Below are positions 53,475 through 62,938 of a stretch of 64,000 bases of DNA, piece by piece. The notes beneath the pieces were generated by a model. That model saw nothing but the letters and a program-made list of their open reading frames with translations, searched no databases and had not been told where the DNA came from. The position numbers were made by a program, and so were the translations under genes. The stretch is from assembly GCA_030696775.1 (NCBI GenBank), contig JAUYRN010000012.1, positions 191,426-255,425 on the forward strand, read 5' to 3'. Numbering within the stretch: position 1 is the stretch's first letter; each line of letters starts with the position of its first letter. This stretch comes from Sulfuricurvum sp. (GTDB lineage: Bacteria; Campylobacterota; Campylobacteria; Campylobacterales; Sulfurimonadaceae).

Positions 53475-54060
53475 TGTTGTATGCCTCCCATCCGTATGGT
53501 TTTAACGATGTATTACCACCGCGTTTAGCCGTACGATACTCGTAGATCTTATCGACTTCGGAAGCATCACCGGCGATGAGTGCTTTGGTTGAACACATTG
53601 ATGCACACATCGGAATTTTTCCCTCGGCAATACGATTTTGACCATAATGTTCAAACTCTGTTTCGCTGAGTGTATCATCCGGACCGCCCGCGCAAAAGGT
53701 ACATTTATCCATAACACCTTTGACACCGAAGATACCTTCATGACCAAACTGCGGAGCACCGAACGGACATGCGTAAAGACAATATCCGCATCCGATACAT
53801 TTATCTTTATCATGCAATACGATACCATCCGTTCGGATATAAAAACAATCCGTCGGACATACTTTTTGACACGGTGCATCCGAACAATGCATGCATGCCA
53901 CAGAGAGAGATTTTTGTTTGCCTTCAATCCCCTCGTTGATAGTGATAACCCGTCGGCGATTCACGCCAACAGGAATTTCATGTGCCTCTTTGCACGCGAC
54001 GACACATCCGTTACAATCGATGCATCGGTAATCGTCACAATAAAATTTCATACGTGTCAT
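53464..54060 (-). CDS. fdhB: Formate dehydrogenase iron-sulfur subunit FdhB (beta)
   Basis: 198 aa, four [4Fe-4S] motifs: CIDCNGCVVACKEAH, CMHCSDAPCQKVCP, CIGCGYCLYACPFG, CTFCAGG. It has the ferredoxin-like electron wire between FdhA and FdhC. There is no C-terminal membrane anchor. It follows fdhA after 13 bases and is transcribed with fdhC. Confidence 0.95.
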   Translation of the reverse strand: MTRMKFYCDDYRCIDCNGCVVACKEAHEIPVGVNRRRVITINEGIEGKQKSLSVACMHCSDAPCQKVCPTDCFYIRTDGIVLHDKDKCIGCGYCLYACPFGAPQFGHEGIFGVKGVMDKCTFCAGGPDDTLSETEFEHYGQNRIAEGKIPMCASMCSTKALIAGDASEVDKIYEYRTAKRGGNTSLKPYGWEAYNNGK

Positions 54061-54073
54061 CTATTGCCTCCCC

Positions 54074-56914
54074 CTACGCTTTTTCAATACGCGCAAGCGT
54101 ACATTTGGTTTCAGGGCAAGATGTGACAATGTCATACCCGTAACTTGTAATCTGATTCGAGTTTTCACCCAGTGCATACGGTGCAGTCCCCTTCGGATAT
54201 TTATCTATGAGGCTTTTACCGCTCCATAGTCCCGAAAAGTTCTGCGGTAAAAAGATATCAGTTTCAGCTACCGAATAACTGTAGCGAGCCTTCACTTTTA
54301 TCTTACCTTCACCTGTCCCGTATATCCAGATCATATCACCGTCATCAATCCCCATTTTTTTAGCGAGTATTGGATGGATCTGTGCGTACATCTCCCCTGA
54401 CAATTCGGCCAAATATTTAGAGGCCCGAGTCTCAGTTCCCGTACCCATATGTTCGACAATACGTCCTGTAACAACATTCACTGGGAAATCTGCAACCCAA
54501 TTTTGCTTTTTCTGTTCACTCGCATAGCGAATATTCGCTCTATAGTGATCTTTTTTATCTTCAAACGTCGGATACTTGGCCACCAAATCCTGACGGAAAC
54601 TGTGAAGCGGTTCACGGTGTTTTGGAAGTTGGTCAACCCAATCCCATGCACGCGCTCTCGCTTTTCCATTTCCATATGGGCAGAGTCCTGCTTCCAACGC
54701 TTTATTGACCAGAATATACGTATTATCGTTTTTCCAGTTTTTCCCTTTGACTTTCTCTTTTTCTTCAGCCGTTAGAGTGATACCGAATGATTCAATATTG
54801 TCTGCGGTAATCTCAAGATGCCCGCCTTTAAATTGTGAACCGACGAGCTCCTTGAGCGCAAGCAACGTTTGCCCATTTTTCTCAGCGATGACAACCGGTT
54901 TACCATCAGGTCCTTTGTCTGTCCATCCAGCACGGAATCCCATACCACCTTCCATAACCGATACATCGGTTCGGTACATGATCGGAGTCCCAGGATGTTT
55001 ATCACTCCAACAAGGCCACGGCAATCCGTAATATTCGCCCTCAACTACACCGCTACCTTTTAGGGTAATCGGATCAAATAGCGCCCAATTCTCTTGTTGA
55101 CGCTTCATGCGTTCTGGAGTTACCCCTTGCAGACCAATCGTTTTAACCGCACGGTTAAACTCTCTCGTTGCATCTTCAGGCCACTCATAACTCGATTTGC
55201 CATTTTTCAATGAACGGGTGAACTCTTCAAGAAAGCCCATACGTTTAGCAAATTCAAATAAAATCTCATGGTCTTCTTTTGCTTCATACAGAGGCTTTAC
55301 AACCTGTGAACGCCATTGATAACTGCGATTTGTCGCGGCTACTGAGCCTGAGCTTTCAACTTGACTGGCTGCCGGAAGCAAGAACATATTATCGGTACGA
55401 TCGGTAATTACTGCCGCATCATTGACATACGGATCGATAAAGACGACCAAATCGAGTTTATCCAGAGCTTCTTTCGTTTTATGGGTCATTGTAATAGTCG
55501 AAATACCATTCCCGATACAAATCAGCGCTTTAAGCGGAGATCCCGCATTGTTTACGGCATTCTCGTCATCAATAACACCCCAAGGCCATGTGGAAAGTGA
55601 AAACCCTTTTTTCTCCATCATATCTTTGGTTTTAAAACGTCCTTTCAGCCATTCATAGTCTACTTGCCATTGTCCGGCATAGTATTTCCATGATCCCTCA
55701 TTTAAAGGATAATATCCTGGAAGACTGTCGGCTAAGTTAGCCATATCGCTTGCCCCTTGGACGTTGTCATGTCCGCGAAGAATGTTACATCCGCCACCAA
55801 CTTTTCCAATGTTTCCTAGAAACATCTGCATAATCGGACCTAAACGGGTATTACTGGTTCCGATCGTATGCTGCGTCCATCCCTGATTCCAGATTAGACA
55901 GCCTGGAGAGTTCTCAGTAAAGAGTTTTACCACTTCAAGAAACTTTTCTGCTGTACATCCACATACATTTGCAACGACTTCCGGCGTATACTGTTCTGCT
56001 TCTTCTACAATCGATTCCCAGTCAAATACACGCTCATCCAAATACTGTTTATCATGTAGATCATTTTTAACGATATAACGAATCATTCCGTACAAGAATA
56101 CGATATCGGTTCCAGTTCGGATACGTGCAAATAAATCTGCATGCGCAGACGTTTTGGTATATCGAGGATCAATCGAAATAATTTTCGCACCGTTCTCTTT
56201 CCCTTTTAGAATGTGTTGCATCCCAACGGGGTGATTGACAGCAGGATTTGCTCCCATAATCAAAATAACTTTCGAATTCTGCATATCTCCCAAATGGTTT
56301 GTCATACCGCCAAACCCAAGTGTATTCGCCACACCGGCGACTGTAGGGCTATGTCAGATACGAGCCTGATGGTCAATATTATTCGTTCCCATAAACGCAG
56401 AAAATTTGCGGATATAGTACGATTGTTCATTCGAAACTTTTGCTGACCCAAGCAGCATAATACTGTCAGGTCCATATTTTTTTTGAAGCGCTAGTATTTG
56501 GCTGCTGACAGAATCAAGGGCCTCATTCCATCCGATACGTTCCCATACACCATTTTTTTTGACCGTTGGGTAGCGTAAACGATTGGTTGAACGCACTTTG
56601 TCGATCAAGTCGGCACCTTTACAGCAATGACCTCCGAGACTTACGGGATGCTCTTGAGCAACCTCTTGTCTCACCCACACGCCATCTTTTACTTCCGCAA
56701 TAATTCCGCATCCGACCGAGCAGTGAGTACAAATCGTTTTCACTTTTTTCGAACCAGGATAGGCTTCTTTTAGCTGTTTTGGCGTTGCTTTTACTATTGG
56801 TTCACTTGCTGAGCAAACAGCAACCGCACCGACCGAAGTCAGAGCGCCCATTTTTAAAAATGCGCGGCGCCCAATCTTCGAATTCAACAATTCCGTTGAG
56901 TTTCTTGGACTCAT
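54074..56914 (-). CDS. fdhA: Selenocysteine formate dehydrogenase catalytic subunit FdhA
   Basis: 946 codons including an in-frame TGA (56354-56356) read as selenocysteine 187. Context: NNIDHQARI-U-HSPTVAGV, the known active-site pattern of FDH-N/FdhF-type enzymes. Twin-arginine signal SKIGRRAFLKMG at residues ~12-23. [4Fe-4S] motif ICTHCSVGCGI with GGHCCKG. The molybdopterin domain runs throughout (GCNILRGHDNVQGASDMANL, GTGTETRASKYLAELSG). A stop-based reading would split the gene in two parts. The neighbours selA, selB, tRNA-Sec and fdhD support the reading. Periplasmic formate oxidation. Confidence 0.95.
56326..56340 (-). promoter_or_regulatory. SECIS hairpin of fdhA
   Basis: In the mRNA, 13 bases after the UGA, UCGCC (56336-56340) pairs with GGCGA (56326-56330) around the loop GGUGU. 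Stem, distance and the G-rich apical loop resemble bacterial SECIS elements, which bind SelB. Confidence 0.75.
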
Positions 56915-56934
56915 TCGTTCTCCTTTGTTTAAAT

Positions 56935-57150
56935 TTAGAGGGCAGATTTATAAAATTTGTCCCAATATTCCGTTTTTGAGTAGAGTGTTTCATCTTTGCG
57001 CGAATTCCCTACAGCTACACCATCACCTTCGGTGTGTTCACCCCGATCGCGAGTGGGATGCGTAGCAGTGATCACGCCTAAGCTCCCCGCCGCAACAACC
57101 CCTCCGATTCCTAACCGTTTGAGAAAATCTCTTCGTCCGTTAGTGTCCAT
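56935..57150 (-). CDS. Small twin-arginine protein of the formate dehydrogenase operon
   Basis: 71 aa. Tat signal NGRRDFLKRLGIGGVVAAGS, then a short tail with DETLYSKTEYWDKFYKSAL, the motif of small Tat proteins found in Campylobacterota fdh operons. Function unknown; perhaps a maturation partner or extra subunit. Placed between TorD-like chaperone gene and fdhA, 20 bases before fdhA. Confidence 0.85.
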   Translation of the reverse strand: MDTNGRRDFLKRLGIGGVVAAGSLGVITATHPTRDRGEHTEGDGVAVGNSRKDETLYSKTEYWDKFYKSAL

Positions 57151-57164
57151 TGTTACCTCCTTTC

Positions 57165-57746
57165 TTAAGATAAATAAAATTCAAAATATGATTTTTCAAA
57201 TGCAATAAAGAGCGCTAAAAACGAAGCACAATCTTTGTAAAAATCTGCTCTTCCGCTGTTAAACTGCGCATCGATAAATCCTTTGATATAGGGTTCAACA
57301 ACCTCATAAAAAAGTTTCTTTTGCAACTCAGTATGTCCATCGTGGAGCAAACGAGCCGAGAGTCCGAATAATATTCCCGCCTCATCTTCCCCGACACTCA
57401 CAAAATCAGCTTTAATGTATCCTGCTTCGCACATAATCTCTTTAGTGTTTATCGTAGGCATTCCCAGTTCACGTTCATCATGATAATAGGACATGGATGA
57501 GTTAATAAAATCTCCAAACGGCAGATTAAACAAAACATGCGCTTCACGTGCGACCTCGTCTTTATTCTCTCGTAATGCATGTAGCATCCGATTAGTGTAT
57601 TCTTCGATTCCCTCCGCAAACGGCGATTCATTTACGACACTTAAAACCGTAAGAATCAGTTCGTAGTCATTCTCTACCCCTTCGTTTCGGTATAACGAAC
57701 CTAATACGGTATAGATTGCAGCTCTTGCTTCTACAAGCGATTCCAT
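57165..57746 (-). CDS. TorD-family chaperone for formate dehydrogenase
   Basis: 193 aa, all helical. It has MLHALRENKDEVAREAHVLF, NLPFGDFINSSMSYYHDERE and ELGMPTINTKEIMCEAGYIK, as in TorD/DmsD chaperones that bind Tat signal peptides and the molybdoenzyme before export. Its ATG is next to the stop of the 4Fe-4S gene, so they are coupled. It acts in the cytoplasm. Confidence 0.85.
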   Translation of the reverse strand: MESLVEARAAIYTVLGSLYRNEGVENDYELILTVLSVVNESPFAEGIEEYTNRMLHALRENKDEVAREAHVLFNLPFGDFINSSMSYYHDERELGMPTINTKEIMCEAGYIKADFVSVGEDEAGILFGLSARLLHDGHTELQKKLFYEVVEPYIKGFIDAQFNSGRADFYKDCASFLALFIAFEKSYFEFYLS

Positions 57747-59252
57747 TTAGTATCCCTCCTTAGAAGTGACTTTATCAAAGTGCTCTTTGAGCATCAATTT
57801 TGGTTTGCAGTCTGCACAACAATAAAGAGTACGTGTTTTGACATCATCCCACATCAACGAAGCAAACATACCGGCGACTTTGGCTATAGCCTTTTTTGTT
57901 GCAAACGGCTTACCGCATTCGACACAGCAATACACTTCATCTTTTGCAACTGCCGAAAATGTGACATAGGTCTCCTCTTCTCGAAAACGTCCAGGAGTCA
58001 GTGTGATAGAGTGCTCAGGACATACTTTCTCACAATGACCGCATCCGGTGCATAAAGCAGGATTAAGTGTGAGTGCTTTGTTCTCCGGTTGAGCCTGAAA
58101 CGCACCGCTTTTACAAACATAGGCACACCCCATACACAAAGTACATTTATCATCAACATGCAAATCACTAAAAAGTGAGTTTTGCAAGGTGTACGTGTTG
58201 TTGCTGTATGCTTTTAAGGACCCAAGCCCTTCACTCACGGCCATACGAAGGGGTAAATTATCCAATCGTCGAGCAATTGGTGTAAAACATTTACTATGTC
58301 GTGATTCTGAAACGATGTCTCCGATTGCATTCGCACCGAAGCGTTCAAAAATACGGTTCACGTTGCAGATTGCTACTTGAGTAGATACCGGTAATGTTGT
58401 CATATCAGGGAAGTAAACTTCTCCTCCTGATTTGAGAACCAATAATGAAAGATAAAGTTCATTAAAAAGAGAATAATTCGGAACGCTGAGTATTACCATT
58501 TCATGATAAAGAGGTGAGGTCAGTTTCATCAAATCTGCATCGGTTGCGATGAGAACACCATAGCCTTCTGCGTTTTCCAATGCTGAAATCAAGCCTGAAA
58601 CACTGAGACGAGAATTTTGGATTGCACCGGATGGGCACACAGAAACACAAGCACCGCACTCTGTACAGTCACTCATGCGCAAATGGATTGTTTTTGCTGT
58701 TATATCTTCTACAAGTGCGAAATATTCACAACTGTCCAGACATGCACGGCAAGCAGGTGAATCTTTTGATGCATAATCGCATTGACCTTCATTAAAGAGG
58801 AGAGTTTTTACAAAGGTATCTTTTGTGGTTCTTGCGCTTAATTGTGGAGCGATACGAGATAAATTTCCGTGAACCTCAATCGCATCGTATTTCAACCATG
58901 TATTGTTGTTGCCGCAATAAACAAGCGATGATGCAGGATATTTAATAATCTCATTATCATGGCGCACGTGGACATGATAATCTCCTGCACGTCCTTCGAT
59001 ACGAACTACTTTAGCGGTATCAACAACTTTTACATTGAACGCTTCTCCTAAAGAACCGATTAAACTATACGTACCGTCATTCAAAACGACAATATCATGT
59101 TTACTTTTCAAAGGATAAGAAAAATCTAAAGCATTATCAAATAAAGCATCATCCATCGATTGTTGTATACGGATCAATTTTTCTTTATTGGTATCGGGAG
59201 AGTTTTCGAGCAAATACATACAAGCGTATGTCATAGCACTATAATCGGTCAT
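57747..59252 (-). CDS. Multi-cluster 4Fe-4S protein of the formate dehydrogenase operon
   Basis: 501 aa, first gene of the operon. Ferredoxin-type clusters: CTECGACVSVCPSG (~190), CTLCMGCAYVCKSG (~370), CTGCGHCEKVCPEH (~400). Further Cys pairs: ACRACLDSC, and CCVECGKPF and YCCADCKPK at the C-terminus, which look like zinc or rubredoxin-like sites. No flavin motif seen. It occurs in fdh operons of the phylum, probably as an electron-transfer or maturation protein. The role is not established here. Confidence 0.8.
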   Translation of the reverse strand: MTDYSAMTYACMYLLENSPDTNKEKLIRIQQSMDDALFDNALDFSYPLKSKHDIVVLNDGTYSLIGSLGEAFNVKVVDTAKVVRIEGRAGDYHVHVRHDNEIIKYPASSLVYCGNNNTWLKYDAIEVHGNLSRIAPQLSARTTKDTFVKTLLFNEGQCDYASKDSPACRACLDSCEYFALVEDITAKTIHLRMSDCTECGACVSVCPSGAIQNSRLSVSGLISALENAEGYGVLIATDADLMKLTSPLYHEMVILSVPNYSLFNELYLSLLVLKSGGEVYFPDMTTLPVSTQVAICNVNRIFERFGANAIGDIVSESRHSKCFTPIARRLDNLPLRMAVSEGLGSLKAYSNNTYTLQNSLFSDLHVDDKCTLCMGCAYVCKSGAFQAQPENKALTLNPALCTGCGHCEKVCPEHSITLTPGRFREEETYVTFSAVAKDEVYCCVECGKPFATKKAIAKVAGMFASLMWDDVKTRTLYCCADCKPKLMLKEHFDKVTSKEGY

Positions 59253-59436
59253 AAAAATCCTTTGTCGTCTATTACGATTAGATTTTTGCCAATGTGTAGT
59301 GATACAGCCTGTATCTTTTGGGGCAATAAGTAAACTTTTTTTTTACGTTTTGTAATTATTCTTTATTAACGCTTAAAATAATATTAAAATTACTTATTTT
59401 AGAATAAGGTCAAATCAAGTGAAACATAAGTTAATT

Positions 59437-59457
59437 AGGTTAAAATATTTTTAACCT
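59437..59457. promoter_or_regulatory. 21-bp palindrome, copy 1 (fdh side of tRNA-Sec)
   Basis: AGGTTAAA-N5-TTTAACCT with spacer ATATT, perfect arms. It lies between the tRNA-Sec 3' end and the fdh operon start. It may be an operator or the tRNA's transcription end. The rest of the gap (59253-59497) is AT-rich, with no clear promoter seen. Confidence 0.7.
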
Positions 59458-59497
59458 TTTATGATTTTATGGAGTAAGTTGTAGAGAAAAGAGGATT

Positions 59498-59600
59498 TGG
59501 CGAGAAGGTGAAGGAATTGAACCTTCCTTCGAACAGCCACCTGCCCGAACAATGGGTTTGAAGTCCATGGTGCCCACCAGGGTCACATACCTCCCATCTC
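59498..59600 (-). tRNA. selC: tRNA-Sec (selenocysteine, anticodon TCA)
   Basis: Minus strand. Anticodon loop CTTCAAA gives TCA. The long variable arm (TTCGGGCAGGTGGCTGTTCG region) and extended acceptor arm are typical of SelC, as is the T arm GGTTCAATTCC. GAGATGG pairs with CCTTCTC (one mismatch), ending GCCA. Ends may be off by one or two bases. It is placed between the fdh operon and selA. Confidence 0.85.
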
Positions 59601-59623
59601 GCAGCACCATTCTAACCAAACAA

Positions 59624-59644
59624 AGGTTAAAATTTTTTTAACCT
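59624..59644. promoter_or_regulatory. 21-bp palindrome, copy 2 (selA side of tRNA-Sec)
   Basis: AGGTTAAA-N5-TTTAACCT with spacer ATTTT, 20 of 21 identical to copy 1. It lies between the divergent starts of tRNA-Sec and selA, ending 16 bases before the selA ATG. Confidence 0.7.
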
Positions 59645-59660
59645 ATATCGGAGCACTACG

Positions 59661-61013
59661 ATGAAGACTAAAAACAGACCTTCCATCCCTCAGTTGGGAA
59701 GATTTTTGGATAGAGTTGAATTTGTTGAACTTAATCGACAAACATTAACCTTTTTGACACGAGAACTCTTTGAAGAAATTCGAACTGGTAAAATCAATAT
59801 TCCCACGGATGAAGATGAATCCGAATTGGTTAAACTTGTCTTATCCAGACTGGATACACTGTGTGCAGATTCATTGGTTCCGCTGATCAATGCTACAGGA
59901 ATCGTTTTACATACAAATCTTGGGCGAAGCCCCATCGAAAAATCAATACTCGATGAAATGCAGGAGAGTATCGGTAGCTACTGCAATCTTGAGTTTGATA
60001 TTGATAGCGGAAAACGCGGGGAACGCTACGGTCATCTAACAAAAAAACTCTCCTTTTTACTGGGATGCGAAGATGCTATTGTCGTCAACAACAATGCAGC
60101 TGCTGTCTTTTTGATCCTTAATACCTTTGCTACGGGAAAAGAGACAATCGTCTCGCGAGGCGAATTAGTAGAAATCGGAGGCTCCTTTAGAATTCCCGAT
60201 GTTATGAGTGCCAGCGGTACGGTATTAAAAGAAATAGGAACAACGAACAAAACAAAAGCATCAGACTATACGGCAGCGATCACCCCTCAAACCGCTATCA
60301 TGATGAAAGTACACCGATCCAATTTTTCCGTTGTCGGCTTTACTCATGAAGTGGAATTTGAGGAGCTGATACCGCTAGCTCAGTCAAACAATCTTATCGA
60401 TTATTATGATGCCGGAAGTTTGAATCTTTTCGACGCTCCTTATCTGGGCAATGAGACATGTGCAAAATCACTTTTTGAGCACTCACCTTCTTTGGTCAGT
60501 TTTAGCGGAGATAAACTCCTCGGTTCCGTTCAAGCGGGAATAATCGCAGGTAAAAAAGAGTTTATTGATAAAATCAAAAAAAATCAACTCTTACGTATGC
60601 TTCGAGTGGATAAACTCACTATGGCTGTATTGGAAAAAACTTTGACCCGCTACATTCAAAAAGGGCCTCAAGCGATTAAAACCCATAAGCTGCTGAGTAA
60701 AACAATCATCGATATGCAAGTACAAGCGGATACTATCCTTTCACATATGGACCATTCGCAGAAACTTTCAATCGGCAAGACTTCAACGTATGCCGGCGGC
60801 GGATCACTTCCCCAACACCTCCTGGAAAGTCTAGCCTTGATTATCCAAGATCACCCTAAAAATGCAGAACGTCTAATCAAAGCACTTCGTGCTAATGGGC
60901 TCATCGCAAGAATCGAGAAAGATCGGGTTATTCTTGACTTACGCAGTATCGATGATGATGAGCTAACACATGTCACCGCAATTTTAAATACCGTTTTGGA
61001 GGAGCGTCCATGA
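59661..61013 (+). CDS. selA: Selenocysteine synthase SelA
   Basis: 450 aa, PLP enzyme. N-terminal RPSIPQLGRFLDRVEFVELN; core INATGIVLHTNLGRSPI, NNNAAAVFLIL, PLP Lys in SFSGDKLLGSVQAGIIAG. It converts seryl-tRNA-Sec to selenocysteyl-tRNA-Sec with selenophosphate from SelD (selD is not in the window). It overlaps selB by 4 bases. GGAG precedes the ATG. Confidence 0.97.
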   Translation: MKTKNRPSIPQLGRFLDRVEFVELNRQTLTFLTRELFEEIRTGKINIPTDEDESELVKLVLSRLDTLCADSLVPLINATGIVLHTNLGRSPIEKSILDEMQESIGSYCNLEFDIDSGKRGERYGHLTKKLSFLLGCEDAIVVNNNAAAVFLILNTFATGKETIVSRGELVEIGGSFRIPDVMSASGTVLKEIGTTNKTKASDYTAAITPQTAIMMKVHRSNFSVVGFTHEVEFEELIPLAQSNNLIDYYDAGSLNLFDAPYLGNETCAKSLFEHSPSLVSFSGDKLLGSVQAGIIAGKKEFIDKIKKNQLLRMLRVDKLTMAVLEKTLTRYIQKGPQAIKTHKLLSKTIIDMQVQADTILSHMDHSQKLSIGKTSTYAGGGSLPQHLLESLALIIQDHPKNAERLIKALRANGLIARIEKDRVILDLRSIDDDELTHVTAILNTVLEERP

Positions 61014-62842
61014 AAACCACGATTGTCGGTCTCGCCGGACATGTCGATCACGGAAAAACATCACTTATACGTGCGCTCAACGGATTTGACGGAGATCAAA
61101 CCAGAGAAGAAAAACGCCGTGGGTTAACGATGGATCTAAGTTTTACGTTGATGGATCATGAAGAAAAACGAATATTTTTAGTCGATGTTCCCGGACATGA
61201 AAAATTTGTAAAACATTATTTGGCAGGAGTTTTTGGTTTTGACGTTCTTCTTTTGATTGTTGCGGCAAATGAAGGGATTTGTAAACAAAGTATCGAGCAC
61301 CTCGAACTCGCGCATCTTGCTGGAGTCAAAAATGTTATTTTGGTTCTTACTAAATGTGATTTGGTAGAACCTCATGAAGCTTCAGTGGTTGAAAAAGACA
61401 TTATTGGCCTTCTCGAGAGAATCGGTTTGGAGAGTCTGTTTTCTGCTCATGTCGGACGACATGATCCATCATCTTATGAAAGATTAAAACATAAACTCTT
61501 CTCATCTGATTTGCCTCAACGTCCTGAAGAGCCTTATTTTCGCTACTACATCGATCGGAGTTTTTCTAAAGACGGGTATGGAACCGTTGTCACTGGAACT
61601 GTTTTAGGCGGATCATTAAAAACAAAAGACAAAATCTACATTCCACAACTGAAGACTTCAGCCGCTATTAGAACCATTCACTCTGGATTGCAGCAAGTAT
61701 CCACCGCTCAATCGAATGAACGCATTGCCCTCAATCTCTCCGGAGTAAAAGCGCATGATCTCAAACGCGGAGACATTTTGTGTTCCCCCAATTTTTTACG
61801 CGGTTTTTTACACGTTGACGTCATGATCACTCCCCTCAAAGGTGTAATACTAAAACATCAGACTGAAGCTACACTGTACATAGGTTCAGCACGCCACAAT
61901 GTTGTCCTTAAAATTGTTTCAGAACATGAGGGATACGCCATTGCCATTTTCGAAAGTACTACCGCGATTTATGCTATGTATCGAGAAAAATTTATTCTGC
62001 GTGATGCACAAGGTACCATTGGAGGAGGAGAGATTTTAAACCCTATCGCCGATCCTATGAAACGAAAACAAAAAAATGACTTTCTATTGTTACTGCAGCA
62101 AAAACAACTTTCTGAAGCATTTACTATGCTGATGAATATTCATAAAAAAGGGTTTGGTTTGATTGGGGCCTATCAGCGTTTCGGGATGGATCATTCTGCA
62201 GCGCTTGAATTAGCATCTGTTATCCCTGATTCCTATCTTGATCATGATGAAAAAGTTCTCTACCCTTCAAGCACATTAGAGATGCTAAAAGAGTACATAC
62301 GAGCGATTTATAAGAAGAACAGACGCGCTCTGCTCTCGAAAAATTCGCTTCATCTACGATTTACATGGGCTTCAATAAATCTTTGTCAAGAAATACTCAT
62401 TCAACTGGAATTCAAAAATGAGGTTGTTTTCACTGACGGTTTATACCGAAGTATTGATTGTGATATTGAGGACATACAGCAATATGTGGAGGACTCACTC
62501 TATGCTATTTTAGAGATACAAGGGTGGGAGCCTCAGGCACCGTATGTGATCTATGAAAGTCTCGATCTTGACCGTATTCATGGAGACAACTCTATGAAAC
62601 GGCTATGCAGCGCCGGCAAAGTAATACGCTTAGCTCATAATCTTTTTATCAGCGCACCTCATTTATCTCTAACCATCTTGTACTTACGCGGAATAATTGC
62701 CAAATATGGATTTGTTGATATAGAGCTTGCTAAAGTTCAAACAGGACTAAGCCGAAAGTATTTAATAGCCTATTTGGAACATCTTGACCGATTTGAAGAC
62801 ATACGCAGTGAGGGTACTCGCCGATCTTTGAAGACAGTATGA
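61010..62842 (+). CDS. selB: Selenocysteine-specific elongation factor SelB
   Basis: 610 aa. G1 GLAGHVDHGKTSLIRAL, DVPGHEKFVKHYLAGVFGFD, and TKCD motifs of the EF-Tu-like GTPase; domains 2-3 with GYGTVVTGTVLGG; then C-terminal winged-helix domains that bind the SECIS hairpin. It carries Sec-tRNA to UGA codons such as that of fdhA. It overlaps selA. It has the normal length. Confidence 0.97.
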   Translation: MKTTIVGLAGHVDHGKTSLIRALNGFDGDQTREEKRRGLTMDLSFTLMDHEEKRIFLVDVPGHEKFVKHYLAGVFGFDVLLLIVAANEGICKQSIEHLELAHLAGVKNVILVLTKCDLVEPHEASVVEKDIIGLLERIGLESLFSAHVGRHDPSSYERLKHKLFSSDLPQRPEEPYFRYYIDRSFSKDGYGTVVTGTVLGGSLKTKDKIYIPQLKTSAAIRTIHSGLQQVSTAQSNERIALNLSGVKAHDLKRGDILCSPNFLRGFLHVDVMITPLKGVILKHQTEATLYIGSARHNVVLKIVSEHEGYAIAIFESTTAIYAMYREKFILRDAQGTIGGGEILNPIADPMKRKQKNDFLLLLQQKQLSEAFTMLMNIHKKGFGLIGAYQRFGMDHSAALELASVIPDSYLDHDEKVLYPSSTLEMLKEYIRAIYKKNRRALLSKNSLHLRFTWASINLCQEILIQLEFKNEVVFTDGLYRSIDCDIEDIQQYVEDSLYAILEIQGWEPQAPYVIYESLDLDRIHGDNSMKRLCSAGKVIRLAHNLFISAPHLSLTILYLRGIIAKYGFVDIELAKVQTGLSRKYLIAYLEHLDRFEDIRSEGTRRSLKTV

Positions 62843-62938
62843 TTAAAAATATTTATTTTATACGCATGATCGCACCTGTTTTAAAACAAATTTATCCATT
62901 ATAAAGTAAACTATTTCTTTATTTTTATTTATTAAAGT

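Noticed and set aside
56332-56914. Two separate genes (truncated FdhA N-terminus and separate C-terminal gene)
   Set aside because: The stop is TGA in the exact context of active-site selenocysteine, both parts are in the same frame, and a SECIS hairpin, tRNA-Sec, selA and selB are present.
59437-59457. Palindrome as only a tRNA-Sec terminator
   Set aside because: No T-run follows on the minus strand, and an almost identical copy stands upstream of selA, where a terminator makes no sense.
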